DNA of 64,000 nt, taken from positions 78,195,982 to 78,259,981 of the forward strand of contig CM069447.1 of NCBI GenBank assembly GCA_035610835.1, given 5' to 3'. The translations under genes were made by a program, and so were the position numbers. This document shows, one piece after another, positions 21,242 to 32,203 of this stretch. The number at the start of each line of letters is the position of its first letter. Within the stretch, counting starts at the first letter, position 1. This DNA is from Ophiura sarsii. Taxonomy: Eukaryota > Echinodermata > Ophiuroidea > Amphilepidida > Ophiuridae. The notes beneath the pieces are model-generated. The model saw only the letters and a list, made by a program, of their open reading frames with translations. It was not told where the DNA came from and ran no database searches.

Positions 21242-21335
21242 ATGGCACCGATGTTGGAAAGGGGTACACCGAAACTTCAGACACAGCCTGCTGCTTGTGG
21301 CATGTAGGGGTGAGGGGGGGGGGGGGGGGGGGCTC
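21216..21335. repeat. Paired G homopolymers
   Basis: Runs of about 25 G (about 21217-21241) and about 18 G (about 21315-21332) within 100 bp. These have G-quadruplex potential and are prone to assembly error. Proline/glycine-rich frames across them are artefacts. Confidence 0.9.
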
Positions 21336-22391
21336 CCCTGTTGCATAGAAACTTTATGGAGCTCGACCTCATATCAATCAGAAACTGAACAACCATTTTC
21401 ACACCAAATTAGACTCTTTACTGAATTTTTAAAATGCCTTGATCTGATACTCGATGGCACCCAAGACTTTGTATACCACCTCCCTACATGGTTCTACCAC
21501 TACCTGATACTAATATACCATACCTAAGGTATATTATAGTCTCAGGCCACTACTAGTTATGGTTTACATAATATTGAAATGTAAACCATTTTACGTCAGA
21601 AGTTAATTAAAATAGACAATTAATCTGGCTTAATCCTCTAATGAGGCGCACTTGGGTCCTTTTGTGAAAGCAATGTTGTAACATATTTTCAATTAACCAC
21701 GGCAAAAGGACCCAATTTCCAGTTTAAACGTATTTTTTTTTGTTTTTTTGAAATATAATAACATTATATAACCATAAATATGGGATATTGACTTATGTAA
21801 GCACCTAACAAGATATCAACATGAATAAAAAATTGGAAGGCTTTTACAAAAAGACGTTTCCTTCAATAACTCCGAACTACCAAATGTCACTTTGGTCCTT
21901 ATATGTCGTAGTAGGGCAGTATAGGTATGTGCTGCTAGCTGAAGACCCCATTTCACTCTCTCTGCTAGATTGTAAGACCCCACTTTTGAGCTTGCATCAG
22001 CTTTTAAGACCCCCATTTGATTGAAAATTCAAAAAAGCGAACATTTTCATTCCAAAGCCCAATTTTTTGAAAAATTTGCGTTCTAAATTAAGTGCCATTT
22101 TCTTCGAAAAAGGTCAAGTTTCAAATATGTCAATGGCCATTGTTAGTTTTTATAACCCCTTAGCGTATAGCAACATTTTTATTTTTATGGAATCTGAATT
22201 ACTTATAATATTGATCAATATTATGCCCCACCTATTTTAGGTTTATAATTTTGTGAATTTGAGTGTGTCAAAAAATTATAACCCCTCCCCATTAATTGTG
22301 ACCCACCCTTCCAAAGAAAATGACAGCCCCCTAAAACCCACATTTTCCAAAAAAATGCGTTCTGCCCAATCAAATTTGGAAAACACAGTTC

Positions 22392-23240
22392 TTAAAGGGG
22401 CATTGAGAGATGTATCGATATACTAATGAGCAAATACGTAAAGAGAATCATTAACGTAGCCCAATCCAAAATGTCATACAATTCCGACATCGCCTTCATG
22501 CTAAAATAAGCAAAATAACGGCTCTTCGGGTTGAGATTTGCTGCGAAAGTCTGTGAGTAAAACGATGCATAACTTCCGAATTCAGCACTTGAGTTTCGAT
22601 ATGATCATATCGAAACTAAGAAAATCATGACATTTTATATAATAAACGGTGAATGTTGGTAAACTGTTTCAGATGGTAGTGCGTATAGCCAAAAGGGTTC
22701 GCGATCTGAAAAAGGGTACCTGGCTGTCTGAAAATTAGTAACTCCCACAATACAGCACGGTCCGATACCTCAAAAATACACTACAACAACAAGTACCGTA
22801 TACACTATACGAAAAATATTATTTGTAATAAATCTTCACTGATTCTGTTCCGTGCTCACAGTGTCAAGCGGGGCCGAAGGCACCGTTCGCGGATAGCCCG
22901 CCGCTAGCGCTAGTAAGAAAAGGAGCCGCAGGCCGCCTGCGGCCGAGGCGACTAAACCCGGCTTGTTACGAACCGATTTAAGTTAGGTCCAATTAGATGA
23001 GCCGACCCGTGTAGAATTTGCGAACTCAACCCCTATTTTGCGCGAACTCTACCCCTATCGTAGAGGGCGCTGTTGTACTAGGATACGTGTTTTTTCAGCA
23101 AGCTAGATGGTTCGCCGCCAAAATATGCGATCTCTACCACTATCGCGTTAGTATGCCTAAGTATTACTTTGATGCAAACAAAACAATTTCCATGATAATT
23201 GAGGGCACACTCCCATACGTATCTCTCAATGCCCCTTTAA
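22392..23240. mobile_element. piggyBac-like MITE with TTAA target site
   Basis: TTAA followed by AGGGGCATTGAGAGAT at the left; the inverted ATCTCTCAATGCCCCT followed by TTAA at the right. TTAA duplication is the hallmark of piggyBac integration. It is 849 bp and has no transposase. It includes a CpG-rich patch (22860-22975) with the palindrome GCCGCAGGCCGCCTGCGGC. Confidence 0.65.
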
Positions 23241-23503
23241 GACCCTAATTTTCATTATAAAATTCTCTCAGTTCAGATAGTACCCATTTTTGAAGCCCTG
23301 AACGGCACTCCCCTATAAAATTAAGTTGAGAGCAACCCCGCCACACGACACTTAATCCCTCCTCCCACCAACCATAGAAGTATAATCCCACGCCTGAACA
23401 TTCACATGTTACTTCACCCATCCCCCATTAGAGCCCACTCATATTTCTGGTAAGAAACTGTTTAAATATGATGTGATTCAAAGGTTTGCAAACAATTGTT
23501 CTG

Positions 23504-23532
23504 TCCATAAGCTTACTAAATAAGCTTATGGA
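23504..23532. repeat. 12-bp perfect hairpin
   Basis: TCCATAAGCTTA is inverted as TAAGCTTATGGA across a 5-nt loop. No T tract follows, so this is not a terminator. Confidence 0.7.
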
Positions 23533-24119
23533 AAGCTTTATAATATATTACTAATCTAACTATATTTCACAGATTTCAGCTATTTAAATGCATTGCAATT
23601 CTAAGTGACATCCACATACCTATATATACTGCTCTGCAGACAATAGTGATCAAATTCACATAGATATATATCAAAACCTCTCAAAGAACCAAAATATATC
23701 ATCCACAAGACCACAACCCAACTGCCATGTTATCCCAGCAAGAGCAATCAGCAAGGTCAAAAATTTGAACTGGTGGCCTTGGTGATCATGTTACATGTAT
23801 GCAAATTAGCTCTTGACTGCCTATTTTGACTTCAAAACAAAATAGTCCTTCATTGAAAAATATTTAAGTATTAAGCCTTCATTTGGTTCATCAATTTTTT
23901 CTAAGTATTAGGCCTTCAATTCCACCGACTGCCTAATGTCAATGACATAGGCAGTCGCCTGCAAGGACTGCCTATTTGTCAAATGACATTAGTCAGTCGT
24001 CTGCCAGGACTGCTAATTTAGGTGGTCAGTTGTCTTGACTGACTAATGCTTGCCTTCGACTGCCTACCGACCGCCTAATAGGCAGTCATCTTTGGTAAGG
24101 GTTGTTATCCAACATAAGT

Positions 24120-24245
24120 TAGACAAACTGTACTTTTCGGGATCCTTGTGCTCAGTCGAACAATTTGCTATTTTTATAACTTAATTAAAGCAATTTGAAT
24201 TTTTGGGCCCCTGTATGGTGGCCAATTTGGATTTTGCTGTCTCCT
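24120..24245. repeat. Fragment of the mariner-like MITE family
   Basis: Shares GGATCCTTGTGCTCAG, CTTAATTAAAGCAATTTGAA and TTTTTGGGCCCCTGTATGG with the element at 10917-11562, in the same orientation. Confidence 0.65.
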
Positions 24246-24790
24246 GGAGTTCCCACACTTTTGCGAGGGATGGAGGCTATTTTTTTCTAAAAGGTCTATA
24301 GAAATGAAATAAAATGGTCAAACCTTACTAGCCGAGAATGGTCATGATTTGAGGTTTTTGACCTACCGTACAGGTAACTATTATCAACCATAACACTTTT
24401 TTCCAAATTTATCCTGTATGAGGCACTTTGTGAATAGAGGCTTGTTGCCATTGTATGACGTCAACAAAAATGAAACGTGAGTAACGAAAGTTTTTTCCTT
24501 CTTAGGAACCGTTCATTATTTCTCCAGGTTGAGTGGGAGGGGGGGGGGGGGGGGGGGGGGGTGGAGGGACGAAACAGGGGTGGGTCATACATTTTTAGGA
24601 ATTAAACGAAGGTTATAACTTTTTTTTGTAAATATTTCAAACCATATATAAATTGTTTTTTTGATCAATTTTGTTATACGCCCATGGTCCCCTTAAGGGC
24701 AGTGTCAACCAGCACTTTCAAAAATTGAATTCATATTTCTCTATTATTTTATACTTTTATATGTATTCTATTACCATCATAAGTTACTAA

Positions 24791-25081
24791 GGCCAAATTA
24801 AATTAATTGTTTGTCTCAAAGCTCCCGCGCACGTTAGTTTATTGATGCGCATTAGAAGAAGAAAAAAAATCTGAAAAAACTTTTTTCTTTTTTTTTAAAT
24901 CCCAAAATTTCACAGATTTTTCAGATTTTCATTGATCACATCATCTTTATACAAAAGTTCACTTTTACAAGGATTTCAATATTTTATATTTAAAAAAAAA
25001 CAAAAAATGAAAAACCCCCATTCCGCATTAGTTTTACAACAGGAGAGGAGCTTTGAGATAAACAATTAATTTAATGTGGCC
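24791..25081. mobile_element. MITE with 35-bp terminal inverted repeats
   Basis: GGCCAAATTAAATTAATTGT through CAAAGCTCC at the left is inverted at 25047-25081, with about 33 of 35 positions matching. It is about 290 bp with an AT-rich interior and no frame. Target duplication not clear. Confidence 0.7.
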
Positions 25082-25609
25082 AAATCGGAAGCGATTATTT
25101 ACTGTTCTTTTGGTGATTTAAAGTTGTTGTCTTGGTAAGTTTGAGGCGCATGGTTATTTGGCGGGAAATAAAGCGGAGTTCGCACTTTTCAAATGCTGCG
25201 ACAGTTGTTCGATCATTGCGTCGCGCGCTGAATCTTCCGTGCGTAATACTAGACGCGCGGCTTAATTTCGCGACGAAGACGCGAAAAACAATACCTAAAA
25301 ATGTAAACAAAAGGCCAATCTTACGATCATTTAAATTTCAGTTTGCTTCCAATTTCTTTACATTGTGACAATATAAATTGAATCTGCAATGATAGTTTAA
25401 TTTGATTGTTCATAATAGTATCTCGCATTTTAGTCACACGCCCGTGTATTATTCTTAGAACATTAGGTTTAATGGTGGAAAATGTCAATATTTTTACTAA
25501 ATCGATGTTTTGTAGAAGTTCAAATTTGAAGGAATTTTTACGAATTTTCAGACAACCTAACAAAATCAGTTTTGATTCAAAATTTCAAAATTTCACCAAA
25601 TCATCTAAA
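25082..25609. other. No gene seen
   Basis: Sequence between two inverted-repeat elements. Short overlapping frames on both strands lack domain or splice support. Confidence 0.4.
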
Positions 25610-25794
25610 GTCAATTTAGGAAGCACTTTTTTTCTTTGGCTTACATTTTTTAGTTTCGAAAATATTGACCAAAAAGTGCCAAAATGTTTGAGATAAAATA
25701 AAAAATTGGGCACTTTTTGTCAATATTTTCAAAACTAATTTTTTTTAAGCCCACCCCCCCCCCCCAAAAAAAAGGTGCTTCCTAGATAATTGAC
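25610..25794. mobile_element. 185-bp foldback element
   Basis: GTCAATTTAGGAAGCAC at the left and GTGCTTCCTAGATAATTGAC at the right, with a second inverted pair inside (AAAATATTGACCAAAAAGTGCC and GGCACTTTTTGTCAATATTTT, in part). Almost the whole element is a stem centred near 25700, with a C homopolymer in the right arm. Confidence 0.7.
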
Positions 25795-25920
25795 ACTATA
25801 TTCAACAAAAACCAAAAGTGTGTAATAATTGATGTTGTATATTTTTATAGTATTCTCAAAAAATCGTAATTTACGGGGTGGATGCAATAAAGTTAAATTT
25901 ATTGCACCCCTTCATTTGTG

Positions 25921-26020
25921 NNNNNNNNNNNNNNNNNNNNNNNNNNNNNNNNNNNNNNNNNNNNNNNNNNNNNNNNNNNNNNNNNNNNNNNNNNNNNNNN
26001 NNNNNNNNNNNNNNNNNNNN
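25921..26020. other. Assembly gap (100 N)
   Basis: Exactly 100 unknown bases, most likely a gap of conventional rather than measured size. Nothing can be said across it. Confidence 0.99.
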
Positions 26021-26130
26021 TAGCTCGGAGTGCGGTGCTGCTCACCGCATAGATGGTACCAGCTCAATTTCATTTTTGGGGGCCACACTTATCATCCCCC
26101 ACACCTAACAAGAAATTTCCGCCCCTGCAC
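26021..26130. repeat. hAT-like fragment beside the gap
   Basis: Shares, inverted, GGTACCATCT and GCAGCACC words with 36560-36600, and has GCCCCTGCAC, resembling a CAGGGGCG-type end. Probably part of the same dispersed element family; the gap cuts it. Confidence 0.4.
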
Positions 26131-26560
26131 ATACCACGATCACTTTCATTACTTACGGCTCCAAAAACAAGTAGAGGAAAGTTCTAGGAAAGAGCAGGGA
26201 AAGCGCAATCCTTTTGTCTATATCGTTAAAAGGAGTGACAAAGGATCGGTGAGTAACACCTCACCTGTAAAGGTACTTGAAAACAAACCCTCGTAATTCG
26301 CTTGACCGGACTATATACCGTCACATTATTGTAAGCACATTTAACGTTCCAACAGACTATGACTATTAGAGTACCGTGGATCAATTGGTGCCCGATTCTT
26401 CAAAATGACGTGAAGTGAATTTGGCGTTATTAATTTCATGTCAAATTAAGCCATATTGCTACGGGTGGGTACTTCCGGTCGCTATTTGTGGATTAGAAAT
26501 ACGACGGGATTATGCGCAGCAACATATTTCACGAGTTTCCTTAATACCGTAATACATACC

Positions 26561-26603
26561 TGTCACTGTTACTGTCACTGTCACTGTCACTGTCACTGTC
26601 ATA
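26561..26603. repeat. (CTGTCA)n microsatellite
   Basis: About seven copies of CTGTCA with one variant, CTGTTA. Confidence 0.95.
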
Positions 26604-26694
26604 CATTGTGTTAGTTACACATCGTGTAGTCGTTCCTGTATAAACAAATGTTAACATTACAAACGTTATTGATACTAAACAACCTGAATGAACT

Positions 26695-26790
26695 CATCTG
26701 AACTCCACCCATCAATGATTTGAACCTGTGATCTCAGGAACTCTAGACCGGCGCTCTACCAATTGGGCTAATAATTCAGATGGAAAATAC
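26695..26790 (-). mobile_element. tRNA-derived SINE head
   Basis: Minus strand: TTAGCCCAATTGGTAGAGCG (A box and D arm), GCCGGTCTAGAGTTCC in the anticodon region, and a B box, CAGGTTCAAATC. This head occurs widely in invertebrate SINEs. Mismatched stems argue against a functional tRNA. Confidence 0.6.
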
Positions 26791-27640
26791 TAAGTTACTA
26801 CTGTATATGGTAAATCAATTTTTTAACTGATTTTATTTGAATTATATTTGTACTTATACTTGAGACCATTCGGAAAACAAAATGTTACAGCACTACTGCA
26901 CTAGTACCTGTTTCAAACTCTCAAGAAACATTATTTTATGGTTGAAAGTTGGAAAATATTGGACTTTGTTGTTACTAATTATAACTTAAAAGTGTACATT
27001 GGTGTAAAGCTCTCAAGAAACATTACTGTCTTGCTAACAAATCGAGATATTGGACATGGGTATACTTTTGTTCCCTCATTCCTCTCCTATTCGTAACACA
27101 TACAGCATTCACTCAAGTCCTATGTCTATAGATGTTTTGATTTCAAGGTTCAAATGTCATTTTTGTATCATAGCACCGATAGTCAAGCATCACTATAGTA
27201 ACTATAGTTTAGAAAAATCAAATTGTTGAACCGTTAATACTTTTCAGAACAACAAAATCATTGGAATATATTAGGTTACATGTTGGTGGAACATTTGGAA
27301 ATATAAATCGATTAGTTTGTCCCACTCACCCCTGTTGATGGCTAACTTTGCTCTCAATGTTCAAGATCTAGGTGAGTACCAAATAGCAATTTTAATGTGT
27401 CGGTGAAAAAAAATCATAATTTGAACAAATGGAGGGCGTCCGTTCTTTGGGTATGATCCAACTTTGCAAATGCGCAATTACCATATGTCTCAGTTGTAAG
27501 GACTACTCCAGGGACTACCATGACTACTACATAAATGATTAACACCATGGCATGTATAGTTATTACATCGGAAAATTATCCAATGTAACTTATTATCGTA
27601 ACCAATCAAAATCCTATGTCCAATCATACTATATAATATT
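26791..27640. other. No gene seen
   Basis: AT-rich sequence. A 20-bp phrase, CTCAAGAAACATTA, occurs twice (about 26918 and 27013). No exons or elements recognised. Confidence 0.4.
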
Positions 27641-28634
27641 ATTGGACGAACTGCATGCGTGTATTTTCAGTATTTGGTTCGAAATGTTTCAGGGCCCTTA
27701 TTATTTGTAGACTTCACATAAATATATTATAGTGTTCCTACGTCATCATGTTGTAAACATATTTAATAAAGCCAACACCATTGATATATCTAAACCGTTA
27801 ACGCAATTCGTTCCGCACAAGTAATACTACACAGGAATGATTATCTTAATACTTACCAACTTATTAAATCCAATCATAAACTAGTCATCGCGTTAGATTC
27901 CTGATTAAACCGTCATGCTTTATTTATACACTGTGTATAACTCTCTATTCGTATAGTTCAAGTTGGATCCAATATACCTTAAATTACTCTCTTTTCGAAA
28001 AAGACCGACAGATTTGAACTTGTTAAGTTGTAGTTTTTGCACAACACGATCGCCACCGTCAAGTCGCCATAGAAAATGGACGATTTCTGAATAAAATCGC
28101 CACCTGCACCCATTTCCACGGTCCATTGAATACGGAGTTGCCATTAAATCCGCCGGACGAAAAGTTTCAATAGACCAAAAGTTTAAGGTTGGCCTAGAAG
28201 GAATGAAAATAGCTGTAGCACAGATCGCTGGGCAACATTCTATTTTATTTGCATGACTATTAAGTAGAAGGAATATCAAGTTCACGGATTTAACCATGCA
28301 TTAAATTTGGCGTTTAATACCTTATACATGTATTTTAACAGATTGAGTGTGGGGTCTGTGTGTGTGTAGCACTGGCTCTAGCTGTCTTGTTAACTTATAT
28401 GTGTGGGACGTACAATGCCATTTGTGAGGCCACTGCCATTACTTTCACTAATATGTAGTAATGTAATTGAATGTCACCATATTAATATACAGATATAAAT
28501 ATTGTAATGTAGTTTATGTTTGAATGTAACTATCGCTAGTAGATATTGTAATGTTACTGCCATTATTATATGATGTATTGAACTTCTGTGTAACGTACCG
28601 CCATTATTATATGTTGATATGATGTATTGAACTT
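27641..28634. repeat. 1-kb tandem segmental duplication, copy 1
   Basis: It begins ATTGGACGAACTGCATGCGT, which recurs at 28635. The copies are near identical, with small indels and substitutions. Copy 1 has a single 43-bp unit at about 27797-27845 where copy 2 has nine. A 125-codon minus-strand frame in copy 1 (27920-28297) is broken in copy 2. Confidence 0.9.
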
Positions 28635-29938
28635 ATTGGACGAACTGCATGCGTGTATTTTCAGTATTTGGTTCGAAATGTTACAGGCCCCTTATTATTT
28701 GTAGACTTCACATTAATATATTATAGTTTTCCTACGTCACCCTGTTGTAAAGGAGATGTATTAAAGCCAACATCATTGACATATCTAAACCGTTAACGCA
28801 ATTCGTTCCGTACAAGCAATACTACACAGGAATGATTAACGCAATTCGTTCCGTACAAGTAATACTACACAGGAATGATTAACGCAATTCGTTCCGTACA
28901 AGTAATACTACACAGGAATGATTAACGCAATTCGTTCCGTACAAGTAATACTACACAGGAATGATTAACGCAATTCGTTCCGTACAAGTAATACTACACA
29001 GGAATGATTAACGCAATTCGTTCCGTACACGTAATACTACACAGGAATGATTAACGCAATTCGTTCCGTACAAGTAATAATACACAGGAATGATTAACGC
29101 AATTCGTTCCGTACAAGTAATACTACACAGGAATGATTAACGCAATTCGTTCCGTACACGTACACAGAAATGATTATCTTAATACTTACCAACTAATTAA
29201 ATCCAATCATAAACTAGTCATCGCGTTAGATTCCTGATTAAACCGTCATGCTGTATTTAGACACTGTGTATTACTCTCTTTTCGTATAGTTCAAGTTGGA
29301 TACAAGATACCTTGTATTACTCTCTTTTCGAAAAAGACCGACCGATTTGAACTTGGTAAGTTGTTGTTTTTGCACAACACAATCGCTACCGTCAAGTCGC
29401 CATAGAAAATGGACGATTTATTAATAAAATCGTCACCCGCACCTATTTCCACGGTTCATTGAATACGGAGTTGCCATTAAATCCGCCCGACGAAAAGTTT
29501 CAATAAACCGACAGTTTAAGGTTGGCCTATATAGAAACAATGAAAATGGCTGTAGCACAGATCGCTAGGCAACTTTCTATTATATTTGCATGACTATAGG
29601 TAGAAGGAATATCAAGTTCACGGATTTAACCATGCATTCAATTTGGCGTTCAATACCCTATACATGTAGTTTAGCAGAGTGTGTGTAGCAATGGCGTAGC
29701 AATGGCTCTATTTATCTTATTAACTTATATGTGTGAGACGTACAATGCCATTGTGAGACACTACCATTAATTTCACTAATATGTAGGAATGTAATTGAAT
29801 GTCACCATATTATACAGATATAAATATTGTAATGTAGTTGAAGGTCAATAGTGTATGTTATAATGTATCTATCGCTAGTAGATATTGTAATGTTACCGCC
29901 ATTATTATATATGTTGATATGATGTATTGAACTTATGT
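28635..29938. repeat. 1-kb tandem segmental duplication, copy 2
   Basis: Second copy, lengthened by the 43-bp minisatellite. It ends with ATGATGTATTGAACTTA, as copy 1 does. Confidence 0.9.
28796..29175. repeat. 43-bp minisatellite, nine units
   Basis: Units start at 28796, 28839, 28882, 28925, 28968, 29011, 29054, 29097 and 29140, each beginning ACGCAATTCGTTCCGTACA. Units are almost identical; the last is shortened. Confidence 0.97.
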
Positions 29939-30247
29939 GCAACCCTGTATAGATGGATCGTCACCCATATTCCCGTAGTCATCTAGGTTCAGGAGGGAAG
30001 GGCACAGATTGCAGGTTTACGTAATAATCTGAAATATGATTGGGTAATGAGAGTAGGCGTGATGTGGCAATGTCCACTATATTAGGCCGTGCACAGGGGA
30101 AATCAGGGCTCCGCTCTATCATCTCATCTTGTTATTCATTTTCTCTGAGTGCTATCGATCAATAACATGAAGTACTAAGAAACTACGGAAATGGCCTGTG
30201 TGTGTGTATCGTCTCAAGTCTTGTAATAATGTTCGTCTTCTTTAAGT

Positions 30248-30655
30248 ATGCATCCAACTCACAGAGGCTTAGGATCCAAGATAAGGACATGTACAGGATC
30301 ACCTCAAAAAACTGAACATGGTCACGCGATTCAAGACACAGCAGCCACCTCCAGGGAAAAGGAAAATAATGACTGTGAAATAAACAAAGATACTGAATCT
30401 GAAAATATCTTTAAGAACTTTAGCAATAAGGGTATTCATATTATCAATCTCAATGCCCGTTCTCTTCCTAATAAAATGAGTGAGTTAATATTGATCGCAT
30501 TCAAAATTAAAGCAAATATAATCACTGTCTGTGAAACATGGTTTGATGATTCAGTCACTGATAATGAAATCAACATTCCTAATTACTCTGTTATCTATAA
30601 GGAACTACTCTACAAATATTTGTCTAATCTACCTTCAAGATCTCATCAAAAATAA
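30248..30655 (+). pseudogene. LINE endonuclease N-terminal fragment
   Basis: A frame of 135 codons holds NLNARSLPNKMSEL (about residues 67-80) and ITVCETWFDDSVTD (about residues 95-108). These are the first conserved blocks of AP-endonuclease domains in CR1/L2 LINEs, including the catalytic Glu of the ETW motif. After about residue 118 the sequence jumps to RT-type sequence, so the rest of the domain is absent. Confidence 0.75.
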
Positions 30656-31767
30656 ATTAAGTGCTGGTATGTATCTGGTATGGTGCTGCTTGACATCCAA
30701 AAAGCATTTGACAGTGTCCACCATTCTATCTTATGTAAGAAGCTTATAGCTATGGGTGCGATCCCCACAACATGGTTTGAGTCTTGTCAATGTTAATGGC
30801 GCTGACTCTCATTTCATGAATCTGACATGTGGTGTTCCACAAGGAAGCATTTTGGGCCCCATTTTATTCCTTTGTTATGTTAAATATATGCCCAGCTGTG
30901 TTGATTGTCCGTTACTTCAGTATGCAGATGACAGTGCCTTAATTGTTTCTGACAAAGATCCTGTTAAAATTGGGCATCAACTCAGCAACTATCTTAGTAG
31001 TTGTAACAAATGGCTCATTGACAATAAGCTCTCTCTCCACATGGGTAAAACGGAACTCATTCTTTTTGGCACAAAACGTAAGTTGAGGAACTGGCAAGAG
31101 TTTACCATCGAGTGTGAGGGGCAAACAATTCATGCTACCCATTCTGTCAAATACTTAGGTCTCACCGTCGATCAATTTTTGAATGGTAAAGAAATGGCTC
31201 TTAGTATCATCAACAAAGTTAATTCGAGACTAACGTTTTTATACAGACAGGCTAAGTTTCTGGATCAACATATCAAAAAAATATTGTGTACTGCTCTTGT
31301 TCTATGTTTGTTCGATTACTCTATTTCATCTTGGTATGGTGGTATCCCAAAGCAGATGGGCAAGAGCCTGCAAGTTGCTCAACACAAGGTTATAAGATTC
31401 ATTCTAAATAAAGATTCCAGGTACCCTGTATGTGTAAATGATTTTAAAATTCTTAATTTTCTGAATATCCACAACAGAGCCAAACAACTCAGATTAAACC
31501 ATGTTTTTGATATTTTTAATGAAGTTGGTCCAGAATATCTTAGGTCTCATTTTACCAGAATTTCAAGTGTGCATCAACACAGTACTAGAACCAGTGTGCA
31601 AAATGTCCGAGTTCCCAAATCCACCACCATCATTTCTGGCTCTTTTTTATTATTATAATGCCATTAAGGATTGGGCTAGCTTACCATGTGCAATCAAATC
31701 TATTCCTTCTGAGGCAATTTTTAAAAAATCTGTAAAAACGCATCATCTTAACCAAATCCATTGTTAA
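30620..31767 (+). pseudogene. LINE reverse transcriptase fragment
   Basis: RT motif A, LLDIQKAFDSVHHSILC, is readable at about 30680-30740 but out of frame with what follows. The main frame (30756-31658) contains GVPQGSILGPILF (template-grip motif), LLQYADDSALIV (catalytic YADD), NKWLIDNKLSLHMGKTE and VKYLGL, then the C-terminal region. Near 31630 a further frameshift leads into DWASLPCAIKSIPSEAIFKK, the usual LINE end, finishing at about 31767. At least three frame breaks make it inactive. Confidence 0.85.
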
Positions 31768-32004
31768 TAGTTTTAAATATTTTATTATTTTGTATCAATT
31801 TTAAATATGTATACAGTGTCTGTTGATGTACGTGTTGTATTTTTGTTTTTCCTTAGGACCCCTTCGGAAATTGGCCTCTGGGCTTAAAGGTTTATCGGGT
31901 GTGTATGTCCCCCAATTTTGTGTGGTTTTGTAATTTTAAGTGTATATTAAGATTCTCTATATTTATTATCATTGTCATTGTTATATTATGTGGAGATACC
32001 GAAA

Positions 32005-32150
32005 TAAATCAAATCAAATCAAATCAAATCAAATCAAATCAAATCAAATCAAATCAAATCAAATCAAATCAAATCAAATCAAATCAAATCAAATCAAATC
32101 AAATCAAATCAAATCAAATCAAATCAAATCCAAATCAAATCAAATCAAGT
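32005..32150. repeat. (AAATC)n LINE tail
   Basis: About 28 pentamer units at the 3' end of the LINE, with a single CAAATC interruption near 32130. Confidence 0.95.
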
Positions 32151-32203
32151 ATTGTCTGTTCTGTATTCTAGTCTACAAGTATTGTATATATTATATATAT
32201 ATT

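Larger units (their letters stand above)
20542..24115. mobile_element. Possible 3.6-kb non-autonomous DNA transposon
   Basis: The left end GATAACTTCCCTTACCGAAA is mirrored at the right by TTTGGTAAGGGTTGTTATC, about 17 of 20 matching. Both ends carry clustered subterminal GGCAGTC/GACTGCC words: 20575-20995, with a 180-bp tandem duplication and the 16-bp palindrome AGGCCTTCGAAGGCCT, and 23930-24085. Subterminal repeats of this kind are seen in CACTA and hAT elements. No transposase was recognised. Target duplication is unclear. Confidence 0.45.
30248..32150 (+). mobile_element. L2/CR1-like LINE, internally deleted
   Basis: In order: the start of an AP-type endonuclease domain, a deletion junction near 30600, RT with its catalytic motifs, a LINE C-terminal region, a 3' UTR and a tail of about 28 AAATC units (32005-32150). 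The UTR phrase GGACCCCTTCGGAAATTGG and the pentamer tail fit L2/CR1-type elements, which have microsatellite rather than poly(A) tails. A complete element would be several kilobases, so most of the endonuclease and early RT is missing. The 5' boundary is uncertain. Confidence 0.8.

Noticed and set aside
26150..26255. Possible plus-strand exon with KEQGKRNPFVYIVKRSDKGS before a GTGAGT donor
   Set aside because: The donor is good, but no credible acceptor was found and the upstream side runs into a repeat and the assembly gap.
27920..28297. 125-codon minus-strand frame
   Set aside because: The neighbouring tandem copy of the same segment has a stop early in this frame, and no domain was recognised.
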